Notes under the pieces: generated by a model | Databases searched by the model: none | What the model was told of the DNA's origin: nothing | Seen by the model: the letters and a program-made list of their open reading frames with translations, nothing else | In this document: positions 35,563 to 46,004 of the stretch, piece after piece | Layout: the number at the start of each line of letters is the position of its first letter | Numbering within the stretch: the stretch's first letter is position 1 | Assembly: GCF_028747205.1 (NCBI RefSeq) | Contig: NZ_CP112880.1 | Location: 5,394,001 to 5,458,000 of the forward strand | Reading direction: 5' to 3' | DNA: 64,000 nucleotides | Source: Streptomyces sp. CA-278952 | Lineage (GTDB): Bacteria; Actinomycetota; Actinomycetes; Streptomycetales; Streptomycetaceae | Program-made: the position numbers and the translations under genes

Positions 35563-35739
35563 TCGCCCGTAGCCGATTGCGGGTGCGTTCGCCGATCCAC
35601 GGCACTTGGCGCGCGCACTCCCTCGGGGCGTCCGGGCGAGATCCTCCCCGAAGAACGTGCGGGACCGCCGAGTTCCCCGACCCGATGCGGCGAGGAGGGC
35701 AGGACCCACAGGCCCTGCTCCCGCTCCCCGACGGTGTTG

Positions 35740-35812
35740 CGCCCCCGGCAGGACTCGAACCTGCGGCCAAGCGCTTAGAAGGCGCCTGCTCTATCCACTG
35801 AGCTACGGGGGC
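35740..35812 (-). tRNA. tRNA-Arg (anticodon TCT)
   Basis: Read on the minus strand, the 73-nt sequence folds as a cloverleaf. The acceptor GCCCCCG pairs with CGGGGGC, the D arm contains GCTCAGTGGAT, the anticodon stem GGCGC/GCGCT encloses CTTCTAA with anticodon TCT (AGA codons), and the T arm is GCAGG-TTCGAGT-CCTGC. CCA is not encoded. tRNA genes are common integration sites, but I see no integrase nearby. Confidence 0.95.
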
Positions 35813-36118
35813 CGGGAGTCCTGATCGGCGGTTCCTTGGCCGTGCCGGGACAAGGATAGGGCTCCGATCCCCTCGACCCGGTTGCTTCACCTGCGTGGCA
35901 TGATGTGGAGGTTCGGTGAAGCGAACCGATAATCGCAGGTAGGTGCGATTCCTGCATCGGTTTTCGCTCCCCTCGCGCCGGGTGTTGTGCACTCGTTATG
36001 CCCCCGCCCCACTCGTCCCCTCTGTCCTGACTCTGTCCTGAGGGTGGAACCGCCGCGCAGAGAGGGCTATACGCTTCAAAAAGGATCTAAAATTGGGCAT
36101 TCTTCGCATGTGGTGACC
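35813..36118. other. Structured intergenic region upstream of the dynamin pair
   Basis: No gene is evident in this 306-bp gap. On the plus strand two hairpins are predicted by eye: GGTTCG at 35910-35915 with CGAACC at 35922-35927, and GCAGG at 35935-35939 with CCTGC at 35951-35955. A larger inverted repeat (35879-35891 with 35915-35928) is an alternative fold. The A/T-rich TAAAAT at 36088-36093 may be a -10 element for the next operon. Confidence 0.5.
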
Positions 36119-37762
36119 ATGGACGTACGGCCTCAGCTCATCGACGCACTTTCCGCCCTGCGCGACCGTGTCGCCGCCGTGCGTCTTCCACTGCCCCTGC
36201 CGGGGGCCGAACGGGCCCGGCAGACCAGGGTCGAACTCCTCGCCCAGCTCGACGACTACCTCCTGCCACGCCTCAAGGACCCCGAGGCGCCCCTGCTCGC
36301 CGTGATCGGCGGCTCCACCGGGGCCGGGAAGTCCACCCTGGTCAACTCGCTGGTGGGATGCCGGCTCAGCGAGGCCGGGGTGCTGCGGCCCACCACACGG
36401 ATCCCGGTGCTGGTCTGTCACCCGGACGACCACCACTGGTTCGCCGGGGTGCGGGTGCTGCCCCAGCTGACCCGGATCTGGCTGCCGCCGGGTCAGACGC
36501 CCGACCCGGACGGGCTGGACGACCTCGCGGCCCGGGGCGAGGACGGGGAGACCGCGCTGCGGGTGGAGACCGCCGTGAGCCTGCCCCGTGGGCTCGCCCT
36601 CCTGGACGCCCCCGACATCGACTCGCTCGTCGTACGCAATCGGGTCCTCGCCGCCGAACTCATCTGCGCCGCCGACGTCTGGGTGATGGTCACCACCGCC
36701 TCGCGCTACGCCGACGCCGTGCCCTGGCACCTGCTGCGTACCGCGAAGGAGTACGACGCGGCCCTCGTCACCGTCCTCGACCGGGTGCCCCACCAGGTGA
36801 TCGCCGAGGTGTCCCGGCAGTACGCGGCGCTGCTGACCCGGGCCGGGCTCGGGGACGTACCCCGGTTCACCATCCCGGAGCTGCCCGAGTCCGCCGGCGG
36901 CGGCAGCGGACTGCTCCCCACCACCGCCGTCGCCCCGCTGCGCGCCTGGCTCGCCCACCGGGCCCAGGACCCCGCCGCCCGGCAGCAGGCGGTGGCGCGC
37001 ACCGCGTCCGGCGTCATCCAGTCGCTCAACGTGCGGATGCCCGCACTGGCCTCCGCCGTCGCCGCCCAGTACGCCGCCTCCGTACGGCTGAACGGGGTGG
37101 TCCAGGACGCGTACGGCAAAGAGGCCGCCCGGATCCGGCGTCGCCTCCAGAGCGGTGCCGTGCTCTCCGGGGACGCGCGGACCCGGTGGCGCGGCTACCC
37201 GCTCTACAGCTCGCCCGAGGAACTCCTCGAATCCCTCGTCGACAGCCTGGTGGCCCTGCTCCAGTGCTCGGTCTCCGCCGCCGACGAACAGATCCGCACC
37301 CAGTGGCGCCGCGAGCCCGCCGGGGGCCTTTTCCGGTTCGAGGGCGCCGGACGCGAGGCGGGCGGCTGGGGGCCCGCCGAGGACGTCGAAGGCCGGATCT
37401 CCGTCGCCGTACGCCGGTGGCGGCGGGTCCTGGAGGAACTGGCCGAGGAGGAGGTGCGCCAGCTCGAACGCAACGTGGCGCCCGCCCCCGAGACCGTCGC
37501 CGCACTGCTCGCGGCCGCCCTCCTCGGCGGGCGGCGCGCCCGTGCGGCGGGGGAGCAACTCGCCGAACGCATCGGCGCCCAGGGCGCGCTGCGCCTCCGC
37601 GACAAGGGCGGTGAGCTGCTGACGACCTACCTCGACCAGGTGCTCGGCGGCGAACGCGACCGCCGCCTCGCCCCCCTCGACGCGCTCGACGTCGCCCCCG
37701 AACCCCAGGCCGAACTGATCGCCGCGCTTTCCGTACTGCAGAAGGAGAGGTGGCAGCGATGA
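36119..37762 (+). CDS. dynA: Dynamin-like GTPase, probably DynA
   Basis: A 547-residue GTPase. The P-loop is [17 protein letters not shown] near residue 65; the switch region [12 protein letters not shown] and LLDAPDIDS follow, and [11 protein letters not shown] is near the G4 position. The rest is helical and has no membrane segment. The arrangement, a soluble GTPase overlapping one with two membrane helices next to ssbB, fits the Streptomyces sporulation dynamins DynA/DynB, which stabilise FtsZ ladders at sporulation septa. The gene names come from family knowledge and recalled gene order, not from a search. The ATG at 36119 is one of three close candidates (GTGs at 36110 and 36113). Confidence 0.78.
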   Translation: MDVRPQLIDALSALRDRVAAVRLPLPLPGAERARQTRVELLAQLDDYLLPRLKDPEAPLLAVIGGSTGAGKSTLVNSLVGCRLSEAGVLRPTTRIPVLVCHPDDHHWFAGVRVLPQLTRIWLPPGQTPDPDGLDDLAARGEDGETALRVETAVSLPRGLALLDAPDIDSLVVRNRVLAAELICAADVWVMVTTASRYADAVPWHLLRTAKEYDAALVTVLDRVPHQVIAEVSRQYAALLTRAGLGDVPRFTIPELPESAGGGSGLLPTTAVAPLRAWLAHRAQDPAARQQAVARTASGVIQSLNVRMPALASAVAAQYAASVRLNGVVQDAYGKEAARIRRRLQSGAVLSGDARTRWRGYPLYSSPEELLESLVDSLVALLQCSVSAADEQIRTQWRREPAGGLFRFEGAGREAGGWGPAEDVEGRISVAVRRWRRVLEELAEEEVRQLERNVAPAPETVAALLAAALLGGRRARAAGEQLAERIGAQGALRLRDKGGELLTTYLDQVLGGERDRRLAPLDALDVAPEPQAELIAALSVLQKERWQR

Positions 37763-39663
37763 CCGCCGTCACGGACCAGGACAACGGCAACAGCGGCAGT
37801 GACGGTGGCGGCGGGAAGCCGGACGGGGAGGTGCCGGGCAGGGTCGGGGACGGGCGCTGGGACGACGGGCTCATCGCCCGGCGGGCGGCGGCGGCCGAGG
37901 CCCCTGAGGCCGGGGAAGCCGCCCCCCGGGCACCCGCCGCCGCCGACGACGACGTGGAGCCGCAGGTCGAGGCGTACGTCCCCTCCGGCGGGCCGCTGCC
38001 GCCCCGGCTCGACGCCCTGCGCGAGCTCGTCGGGCTGTCCCGCGCCCGGCTCGACCGGGACACCCTCGCCGAGGCGGGACGCGTGCTGGACGAGGCCGCC
38101 GCCCGGCAGCGGCTCTCCTCGCGGCACACGGTCATCGCCGTCGCGGGGGCCACCGGCAGCGGGAAGTCGACCCTGTTCAACGCGCTCGCCGGGGCCCCGA
38201 TCTCCGACACCGGGCTGCGCCGGCCCACCACCTCCCAGCCCATCGCGTGCAGCTGGACCGACGGGGCCGCCGGCCTGCTGGACCGCCTCGCCGTCCCCGG
38301 CCGGCTGCGGCGCAGGCCCCACCCCGGGCCCGCCGCCCTCGACGAGGCGCTCCAGGGACTGGTCCTGGTCGACCTGCCCGACCACGACTCGGCGGCCACC
38401 GAACACCGCGACCAGGTGGACCGGGTGCTGGCCCTGGTCGACGCGGTGATCTGGGTCGTCGACCCGGAGAAGTACGCCGACGCCGCCCTCCACGAGCGCT
38501 ATCTGCGCCCGCTCGCCGGACACGCCGAAGTCACCTTCGTCGTCCTCAACCAGACCGACCGGCTCCCCGGCGAGGCGGCCGACCTCGTCCTCGACGACCT
38601 GCGCCGCCTCCTCGACGAGGACGGCATCGCGCTCGGCGAGCACGGCGAACCCGGCGCCACCGTCATGTCCCTGTCCGCGCTCACCGGCGACGGGGTACCC
38701 GAACTCCGCGAGATGGTCGGCCGCTTCGTCCAGGATCGCACGGCCGCCACCCGCCGCCTCTGGGCCGACGTCGACGCGGCGGCGGCGCGGCTGCGCCCGG
38801 TCTACGTCGCCGAGGGCCGCCCCGGGCTCGGCGAGCGGGCCCGCGACGAGTTCACCGACCGGCTGGCCGAGGCCGTCGGCGCGGCGGCCGCGGGACAGGC
38901 CGCCGAGCGGGAGTGGCGCAGGAACGCCGGGCGGGCCTGTGGGACGCCGTGGCTGCGGCTCTGGCGCTGGTACGAGAACCGGGGCCTGCCCGGCAGCCTG
39001 GACCGGATGGGCCAGGCGCTGACCCCGCCCGAAGAGGAGCTGACGGCCCGGCAGCGGGTCGAGCAGGCGGTGCGGATCGTCGCGGACGACGCCGCCTACG
39101 GGCTGCCGGGGCCCTGGGCGCAGGCGGTGCGCGAGGCCGCGTTCAACGGGGCGAAGGGGCTGTCCGAGGCGCTGGACGAACTGGCGGTCAAGGCCGGGGC
39201 CCCCGGCGCGTCCAAGCGGGGCGGCAGAACGGAGACGGGACAGGGCGCCATCGCCGGAACCTCTCCCGGAGCCCCGCTCGGCGGCCGTCCGGCCAAGCCG
39301 CCCCGGCCGAAGTGGTGGCCCGCCGCGGTGCTGGCCCAGGTGTCGATGACGCTCCTCCAGATCTTCGGCGGCCTGTGGCTGGTCGGCCAGATCATCGGCG
39401 TCCTGGAGCCGGGGCTCGTCACACCCGCGCTCATCATGCTGGCCGGAGTCGTCGGCGGCCCGCTCGTGGAATGGTCCTGCGCGGCGGCCATCCGGGGACC
39501 GGCCAGGCGGTACGGGCAGGACGCCGAGCGGCGGCTGCGCGACGCGGCCGCCGGATGTGGCCGGGCCAGGGTCCTGGATCCGGTCGCCGCCGAACTGGTG
39601 CGCTACCGGGAAGTGCGCGAGCGGTACGTGACGGTGACGGAGTTCTCCACAACCGGCCGGTAG
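37759..39663 (+). CDS. dynB: Membrane-associated dynamin-like GTPase, probably DynB
   Basis: A 634-residue partner of the preceding GTPase. The first 75 residues are low-complexity acidic/Ala-rich. The P-loop is [16 protein letters not shown] near residue 130; then [24 protein letters not shown] (G3) and VVLNQTDRL (G4) appear. Two adjacent membrane helices ([20 protein letters not shown] and [19 protein letters not shown]) lie near residues 515-570. This helical hairpin would anchor the complex to the membrane. AGGAGAGG precedes ATG 37759, which overlaps the upstream stop, so the two are translationally coupled. By family, a role in sporulation septation is expected. Confidence 0.8.
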   Translation: MTAVTDQDNGNSGSDGGGGKPDGEVPGRVGDGRWDDGLIARRAAAAEAPEAGEAAPRAPAAADDDVEPQVEAYVPSGGPLPPRLDALRELVGLSRARLDRDTLAEAGRVLDEAAARQRLSSRHTVIAVAGATGSGKSTLFNALAGAPISDTGLRRPTTSQPIACSWTDGAAGLLDRLAVPGRLRRRPHPGPAALDEALQGLVLVDLPDHDSAATEHRDQVDRVLALVDAVIWVVDPEKYADAALHERYLRPLAGHAEVTFVVLNQTDRLPGEAADLVLDDLRRLLDEDGIALGEHGEPGATVMSLSALTGDGVPELREMVGRFVQDRTAATRRLWADVDAAAARLRPVYVAEGRPGLGERARDEFTDRLAEAVGAAAAGQAAEREWRRNAGRACGTPWLRLWRWYENRGLPGSLDRMGQALTPPEEELTARQRVEQAVRIVADDAAYGLPGPWAQAVREAAFNGAKGLSEALDELAVKAGAPGASKRGGRTETGQGAIAGTSPGAPLGGRPAKPPRPKWWPAAVLAQVSMTLLQIFGGLWLVGQIIGVLEPGLVTPALIMLAGVVGGPLVEWSCAAAIRGPARRYGQDAERRLRDAAAGCGRARVLDPVAAELVRYREVRERYVTVTEFSTTGR

Positions 39664-39733
39664 TCCCCAGGCCCCGACGCGATTCCCGCCCGGCGTCCAC
39701 CATGGAGACCGCACCCCACCGCCGCCCGGAGAG

Positions 39734-39790
39734 GTACGAGCGGTGCGGTGCGGCACGAGCGGTGCGCTGCGGTACGAGCGGTGCGATCCG
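39734..39790. repeat. 19-bp tandem repeat (three copies) upstream of ssbB
   Basis: Three 19-bp units at 39734-39752, 39753-39771 and 39772-39790 share the core ACGAGCGGTGCG. They occupy the promoter-proximal part of the 154-bp gap before ssbB and end 27 bp before its start. Confidence 0.85.
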
Positions 39791-39817
39791 GTATGACAGG
39801 GAAAGCGGGGGCGGGAA

Positions 39818-40279
39818 ATGAACGAGACCTTGGTGACACTGGTGGGTAACGCCGCGACGGCGGTGGAGTTCCGCGAGACGGCCACCGGCGGAATGGCGCG
39901 ATTCCGCTTCGCCGTGACTCCGCGGCGCTGGGACCGTGAGAAACAGCTCTGGGCCGACGGCCGCACCAGCTTCTACACCGTCTGGTCCTGGCGGACGCTC
40001 GCCGCGAATCTGGCCGGTTCCGTTTCGGTCGGCGAACCTCTCGTCGTGCACGGCCGGTTGAAGGTCCGCGAGGAGGAACAGGCCGGTCAGCGACGGACGT
40101 TCGTCGACGTCGAGGCCATCGCCGTCGGCCACGACCTGAGCCGGGGAACGGCCGCCTTCCGCCGGGCGGCCAGAGCGGAGCCGGTTCTGACGGAGCGTCC
40201 GGAAAGTGTCACGGACGGCGATGCGCACGAGTCGCCGAAACAGCGGGAACACGCCGACGCAATGGCCGCCATGTCCTGA
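39818..40279 (+). CDS. ssbB: Single-stranded DNA-binding protein paralogue SsbB
   Basis: A 153-residue SSB with the OB-fold pattern ETLVTLVGNAATAVEFRET, MARFRFAVTPRRWDREKQLW and SFYTVWSWRTLAANLAGSVSVGEPLVVHGRLKV. The C-terminus (HADAMAAMS) lacks the acidic DDDIPF tip through which replicative SSBs recruit partners. This is as expected for the second SSB of streptomycetes, reported to act in chromosome segregation during sporulation. GGGGGCGGG precedes the ATG. Its place after the dynamin pair supports a developmental role. Confidence 0.9.
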   Translation: MNETLVTLVGNAATAVEFRETATGGMARFRFAVTPRRWDREKQLWADGRTSFYTVWSWRTLAANLAGSVSVGEPLVVHGRLKVREEEQAGQRRTFVDVEAIAVGHDLSRGTAAFRRAARAEPVLTERPESVTDGDAHESPKQREHADAMAAMS

Positions 40280-40346
40280 AAGGGCTGATCGTCGACAAGC
40301 GCGACCGGCCGTCGCGCGATAACGATTCCGATTCGGAATGGTTGTG

Positions 40347-40373
40347 CAAGGGCAGTACGGGGGATTGCCCTTG
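40347..40373 (+). promoter_or_regulatory. Hairpin in the leader of the TQXA surface protein gene
   Basis: CAAGGGCA (40347-40354) pairs perfectly with TGCCCTTG (40366-40373). A second perfect dyad, ATTCCG-ATT-CGGAAT, lies at 40325-40339. The first could end ssbB transcription or act in the next gene's leader; the second could be an operator. Confidence 0.4.
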
Positions 40374-40478
40374 CCCCGTTCTTTAGGATTCCCAAAGCTC
40401 ACGGGTCACTTGGGTCTGCTGGCGAGGCATTCCCCACACGCGCACCATGTGCGAGGGCCTCGCCCGGAGGGGAATTCT

Positions 40479-41966
40479 GTGTTTTCTGCGTCTTCAGCGT
40501 CCGCCGCGCCGTCCGGCACGACAGGGGCTCCCCCCGGCCGCGGCACCCGCCGCCCGGTCGCCGCGCTGCTGCTCTCCGGTCTCGTCGCGGCTGCCGCACT
40601 CGTCGGCGCCGGACCGGCGGCGGCCGACGACCCGGGCCGGCATCACGGCGGCGCGGCCGCGGTGCTCGACGGGCTGAAGACCTTCGACAGTGCCGTGCTT
40701 CGCGTCGCGGGGAAGGACGGCGCGCCCGACCGGAGCCAGGAGCTGCCCGCCGGACTGTTCGAGATGACCGTGGACGGCGGCGGAAAGCTCAAGACCTACT
40801 GCATCGACCTCCACAACCCCACCCAGGACCAGGCGAGGTACCTGGAGACGCCCTGGGCCGAGACCTCGCTGAGCACCAACCGGAACGCGGGGAAGATCCG
40901 CTGGATCCTCCAGCACTCCTACCCCCAGGTCGACGACCTGGCCGCGCTCGCCGACGCGGCCGGCACCGGCCCGCTGACCGAGCGCACCGCCGCCGCCGGG
41001 ACCCAGGTCGCCATCTGGCGCTACTCGGACAACGCCGACGTCACGGCGTCGGACAAGCAGGCGGAGAAGCTCGCCGACTGGCTGCACCGCAGCGCGCGCA
41101 AGACGAAGGAGCCCCGGGCCTCGCTGACCCTGGAGCCGGCCGCCGTTTCCGGCCGGGCCGGTGAGCGGCTCGGCCCCGTGACCGTCCGCACCGCCGCGGA
41201 CCAGGTCTCGGTGTCGCCCCCGGTGGACGCGGCGGTCAGCGGCATCGCGGTCACGGACGAGAAGGGCGCCCCCGTCACCGCCGCGGCGGACGGGGACCGG
41301 CTCTACTTCGCCGTGCCGAAGGACACCGCCGACGGCACCGCCTCCCTGACCGTCCAGGCCACCACCTCCGTGCCGGTCGGCCGGGCCCTCGTCGGGACCG
41401 GCCGCACCCAGACCCAGATCCTGGCCGGCTCCAGCGAGTCCACGGTCTCCGCGCGGGCCGGCGCCACCTGGGCCGAGAAGGGCGCCGCCCCCGCACTGAC
41501 CGCACGGAAGAACTGCGCCGCGGGCGGCGTGGACATCACGGCCGCCAACCGGGGCGACGAGCCCTTCACCTTCGAGCTGGCCGGAACCGAGCACACCATC
41601 GCCGCCGGGGCCACCCGCACGGTGACGGTCCCCGTCGCCGAGGACCAGGCGTACGACTTCACCATCACCGGGCCCGGCGGGTTCGCCAGGACCTTCACCG
41701 GAATGCTGGACTGCGCCACCAGCGGCAGCGTCCTGGACCGCGAGGGCGCGGGCGACGCCGGCAACGACATCGGCACACGGAGCGCCCAGCAGTCCGTCCC
41801 GGCCACGACCGGATCCACCACATCGGGGTTGGCGGGCGACCTCGCCGAGACCGGCGGCTCCAGCGCCACCCCGATGCTCGCCGCCGTCGCCATCGGACTG
41901 CTCGTCGTGGGCGGCGGCGCGGTCTTCCTCCTCCGCCGGAAGGCGCCGCACCCCAACGGTGAGTGA
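40479..41966 (+). CDS. Sortase-anchored surface protein with TQXA (thioester) domain
   Basis: A 495-residue cell-wall protein. A Sec signal peptide (basic RGTRRP, then VAALLLSGLVAAAALVGAGPAAA) ends near residue 44. The TQXA domain follows: YCIDLHNP supplies a Cys and AGTQVAIWRYSDNADV the Gln, the pair that forms an internal thioester able to attach covalently to amines on target surfaces. Two beta-sandwich-like regions come next. The C-terminus is the class E-type sorting signal LAETGG, a hydrophobic span and RRK. GTG 40479 has GGAGG eight bases upstream. It should be displayed on aerial hyphae or substrate mycelium by a sortase encoded elsewhere. Confidence 0.92.
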   Translation: MFSASSASAAPSGTTGAPPGRGTRRPVAALLLSGLVAAAALVGAGPAAADDPGRHHGGAAAVLDGLKTFDSAVLRVAGKDGAPDRSQELPAGLFEMTVDGGGKLKTYCIDLHNPTQDQARYLETPWAETSLSTNRNAGKIRWILQHSYPQVDDLAALADAAGTGPLTERTAAAGTQVAIWRYSDNADVTASDKQAEKLADWLHRSARKTKEPRASLTLEPAAVSGRAGERLGPVTVRTAADQVSVSPPVDAAVSGIAVTDEKGAPVTAAADGDRLYFAVPKDTADGTASLTVQATTSVPVGRALVGTGRTQTQILAGSSESTVSARAGATWAEKGAAPALTARKNCAAGGVDITAANRGDEPFTFELAGTEHTIAAGATRTVTVPVAEDQAYDFTITGPGGFARTFTGMLDCATSGSVLDREGAGDAGNDIGTRSAQQSVPATTGSTTSGLAGDLAETGGSSATPMLAAVAIGLLVVGGGAVFLLRRKAPHPNGE

Positions 41967-42091
41967 CCATCCGCACGCGGGAAGTGACGTCGTTCCCGTG
42001 TCGATCCCCGGACGGGTTTCCGTCCGGGGAGGGCTGTCAGGCAAGATGGGGTGTATCTGCCCACACCTCTATTGCTGCCGGACGGTTTCTC

Positions 42092-43756
<1,665 letters not shown>

Positions 43757-43761
43757 TCGTC

Positions 43762-44184
43762 TTGGCTCGTCACCTCTACAGCTGCCCCCTGCGCTGGTCG
43801 GACATGGACGCCTTCGGCCACGTCAACAACGTGGTCTTCCTCCGCTACCTGGAGGAGGCGCGCATCGACTTCATGTTCCGGCTGGCGCCCGGGGACGGCT
43901 CGCCGTCGTTCGCGGGCGGGTCCGTCGTGGCCCGTCACGAGATCGACTACGTACGGCCGCTGGTCCACCGGCACGAGCCGGTGACCGTCGAGTCGTGGGT
44001 CACGAAGATCGGCGCCGCGTCCCTGACGATCGCCTATGAGATCAAGGACGCCGACCAGGTGTACGTACGCGCCTCGACCGTCGTCGTGCCGTACGACCTG
44101 GCGGCGGAGCGGCCCCGGCGGATCTCCGCCGAGGAGAAGCTCTTCCTCCAGCAGTACCTGGCAGAGGAGCCCGCTGCGGCATGA
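43762..44184 (+). CDS. Acyl-CoA thioesterase (hotdog fold, 4HBT family)
   Basis: A 140-residue hotdog-fold protein that hydrolyses acyl-CoA thioesters. CPLRWSDMDAFGHVNNVVFLRYLEEARIDFM is the 4HBT signature with the catalytic Asp, and ARHEIDYVRPLVHRHEPVTVESWV continues the fold. The TTG at 43762 follows GAGG by nine bases. The gene is tightly packed between ettA and an unknown gene (four-base overlap), so it is probably expressed with both. The natural substrate is not evident. Confidence 0.92.
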   Translation: MARHLYSCPLRWSDMDAFGHVNNVVFLRYLEEARIDFMFRLAPGDGSPSFAGGSVVARHEIDYVRPLVHRHEPVTVESWVTKIGAASLTIAYEIKDADQVYVRASTVVVPYDLAAERPRRISAEEKLFLQQYLAEEPAAA

Positions 44185-44897
44185 CCGTGCCCGTGCAGTC
44201 GCTGCGGTTCGCCGACGCGAGGGAGGCGGCGGATCTCGCCGCCTTCCTCGGCCGGCTGCTCCACTACGACCGGGCCGCCGCGGTCCGGTTGCAGGCGGGC
44301 GGCGGCGACGCACTGGCCGTGTTCGGCCGTCCGCCCTCCTTCGAGGTCCTCGCCATCCGCGCCGCCCGCCTGGCCCGCCCCGAGACGCTCGACGTCACGG
44401 TGTCGGCCGGGGAGCTGCTGGAAACCCTCGACGTGCCCGTCCCCGGCGACCCCACGGATCCCTCGGAGCCGGGCGCCGGTGCGCTGCCCGCCCCTGTCAC
44501 CGGGCCGCCGTGGACCGGTGTCCTGCCGCCCCGGGGGCCCTGGCGGGAGCAGCCGGGACTGCCCGGGCCGGACGCCCTGCGCGCCGCCCTGGAGGCAGCC
44601 GTCACCGAGTTCCGCACCCGGGACGAGGCCCTGCCCGAGGAGCGGCGCACCCGTGCCGAGCGGGACGGCATCGGCCGCGAGATCTGGTCCCGGCCGGTCG
44701 GGGCCACGGACCTTCCGCTCCGGGCCGTCCACGCGGCCCAGTCCCTCGGCTTCCTCCGGGCCGACCCGCGGTTCCCGGTGTCGCTGCTGTCCGCGGGCAG
44801 CTGGCTCCGGCTGCGGACCCCCTACGGCTCGATCGCCCTGCGCCGCGCGACGAGCGGCGAGCTCGGCGCCCTGCCCTTCACCGTCGGCCCCCGCTGA
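44181..44897 (+). CDS. Conserved-looking protein of unknown function
   Basis: A 238-residue soluble protein that I do not recognise. It begins VPVQSLRFADAREAADLAAFLGRLLHYDRAAAVRLQAGGG. The middle is a Pro-rich segment around WTGVLPPRGPW, then a helical part TEFRTRDEALPEERRTRAERDGIGREIWSRP and a C-terminal SLLSAGSWLRLRTPYGSIALRRA. No signal peptide or membrane helix is seen. Its ATG overlaps the thioesterase stop, so the two are translationally coupled and may work together. The gene is the last in the ettA unit. Confidence 0.82.
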   Translation: MTVPVQSLRFADAREAADLAAFLGRLLHYDRAAAVRLQAGGGDALAVFGRPPSFEVLAIRAARLARPETLDVTVSAGELLETLDVPVPGDPTDPSEPGAGALPAPVTGPPWTGVLPPRGPWREQPGLPGPDALRAALEAAVTEFRTRDEALPEERRTRAERDGIGREIWSRPVGATDLPLRAVHAAQSLGFLRADPRFPVSLLSAGSWLRLRTPYGSIALRRATSGELGALPFTVGPR

Positions 44898-44970
44898 CCC
44901 GGAGGCCCCGTGCCGCCGGACGCCCGCTGATCGACGCGGACGGGTGCAGCACCCCGTGCCACCGCCATGA

Positions 44971-44995
44971 GGGCCGGCCCTGCTTGTGCCGGCCC
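44971..44995. terminator. Bidirectional hairpin terminator
   Basis: GGGCCGGC (44971-44978) pairs perfectly with GCCGGCCC (44988-44995) around a nine-base loop containing TGCTTGT, between two convergent transcription units. Confidence 0.65.
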
Positions 44996-44999
44996 GGTC

Positions 45000-46004
45000 C
45001 TACTTGCCCGGCTCTTCCGGGGCCGCCCCGTGCGCGTCCGGCCAGACGCCGATGTGGTCCTGCTCCAGCTCCAGCAGCACCCGGTGCTCCATGCCCAGCG
45101 TCCGGGTGTAGTCCGCGGGCAGCTGGAGCCGCCCCGCCCGGTCGAGCATCGCGTACTCCCGGGCCACCTGCGACTCCTGGCCCGTCGCCGCGTCCACCTC
45201 CGTACGGCGCAGCACCTCGGACGAGGTACGGCCGTCGCGGATGGCGACCGTACGCCGCACCTCGTCCGCGACCGCCTGGTCATGGGTGACGATCACGATC
45301 GAGGTGCCCAACTCCTCGTTGGCGCGCCGGAAAGCGGCGAAGACCTGCTCCCCGGTGGCCGAGTCCAGCTCCCCGGTCGGCTCGTCCGCGAGCAGCACGG
45401 AAGGGGAGTTGGCCAGCGCCACCGCGATGGCCACCCGCTGCTGCTGCCCGCCGGACAGCTGCTGGGGACGCCGGTCGCGGCAGTCCGCGATGTCGAGCAT
45501 CGTGAGCAACGACTCGGCGCGGGAAGCCCGTTCGCGCTTGCTGCCGCCACCGCGCAACTGCATGGGCAGGGTGATGTTCTGGATCGCGGTGAGATACGGG
45601 AGCAGATTGCGGGCGGTCTGCTGCCAGACGAACCCGACCACGTCCCGGCGGTAGCGAAGCCGTTCCTTCGGGCCCATCGACAGCAGGTCGCAGCCCGCGA
45701 CCTTCGCCGACCCCGCCGTCGGCACGTCCAGACCCGCCAGAATGTTCATCAGCGTCGACTTGCCGCTGCCCGACGCCCCCACCAGAGCCATCAACTCGCC
45801 CTCGGTGACCAGGAGATCGAGGCCCTGGAGAGCCTGCACCTCCACCCCGTCCGTGGTGAAGATCCGCACCACGCGGTCGCAGGCGATCAGCGCGTCGTGC
45901 CCGTAGGAAGGGCGGTCCCGGCGGGCCGCGGCCCGCTGCTCCAGCTCCGCCAGCGTCGTTTCGGCCGCGCGGGCCGTGCTTTCCGTCTCGGTGGACGAGG
46001 TCAT
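45000..46004 (-). CDS. MacB/LolD-type ABC ATPase with C-terminal AbrB-like domain
   Basis: A 334-residue ATPase for the two FtsX-type permeases upstream. Walker A is LVGASGSGKSTLMNILAG near residue 75, the signature LSGGQQQRVAIAVALA near 180, Walker B VLLADEPTGELD near 200, and the switch is VTHDQAVAD. After the ATPase, residues of about 285-325 (YAMLDRAGRLQLPADY and LGMEHRVLLELEQDHIGV) match the swapped-hairpin pattern of AbrB/SpoVT domains, an unusual attachment for this family. A 35-residue tail precedes the ATPase at the N-terminus. CAGGAG precedes ATG 46004, which overlaps the permease stop. Confidence 0.92.
   Translation of the reverse strand: MTSSTETESTARAAETTLAELEQRAAARRDRPSYGHDALIACDRVVRIFTTDGVEVQALQGLDLLVTEGELMALVGASGSGKSTLMNILAGLDVPTAGSAKVAGCDLLSMGPKERLRYRRDVVGFVWQQTARNLLPYLTAIQNITLPMQLRGGGSKRERASRAESLLTMLDIADCRDRRPQQLSGGQQQRVAIAVALANSPSVLLADEPTGELDSATGEQVFAAFRRANEELGTSIVIVTHDQAVADEVRRTVAIRDGRTSSEVLRRTEVDAATGQESQVAREYAMLDRAGRLQLPADYTRTLGMEHRVLLELEQDHIGVWPDAHGAAPEEPGK

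Noticed and set aside
35879..35955. 6C RNA or known riboswitch
   Set aside because: Hairpins are present, but the C-rich loops of 6C RNA and the conserved cores of the riboswitch classes I know are absent.
35740..36118. Integrated element at tRNA-Arg
   Set aside because: No integrase and no duplicated tRNA 3' end of useful length are visible, and the flanking genes look like core genes.
40305..40320. Sporulation sigma (WhiG-like) promoter before the TQXA gene
   Set aside because: A GCGATAA-like -10 can be seen, but no matching -35 lies at the right distance.
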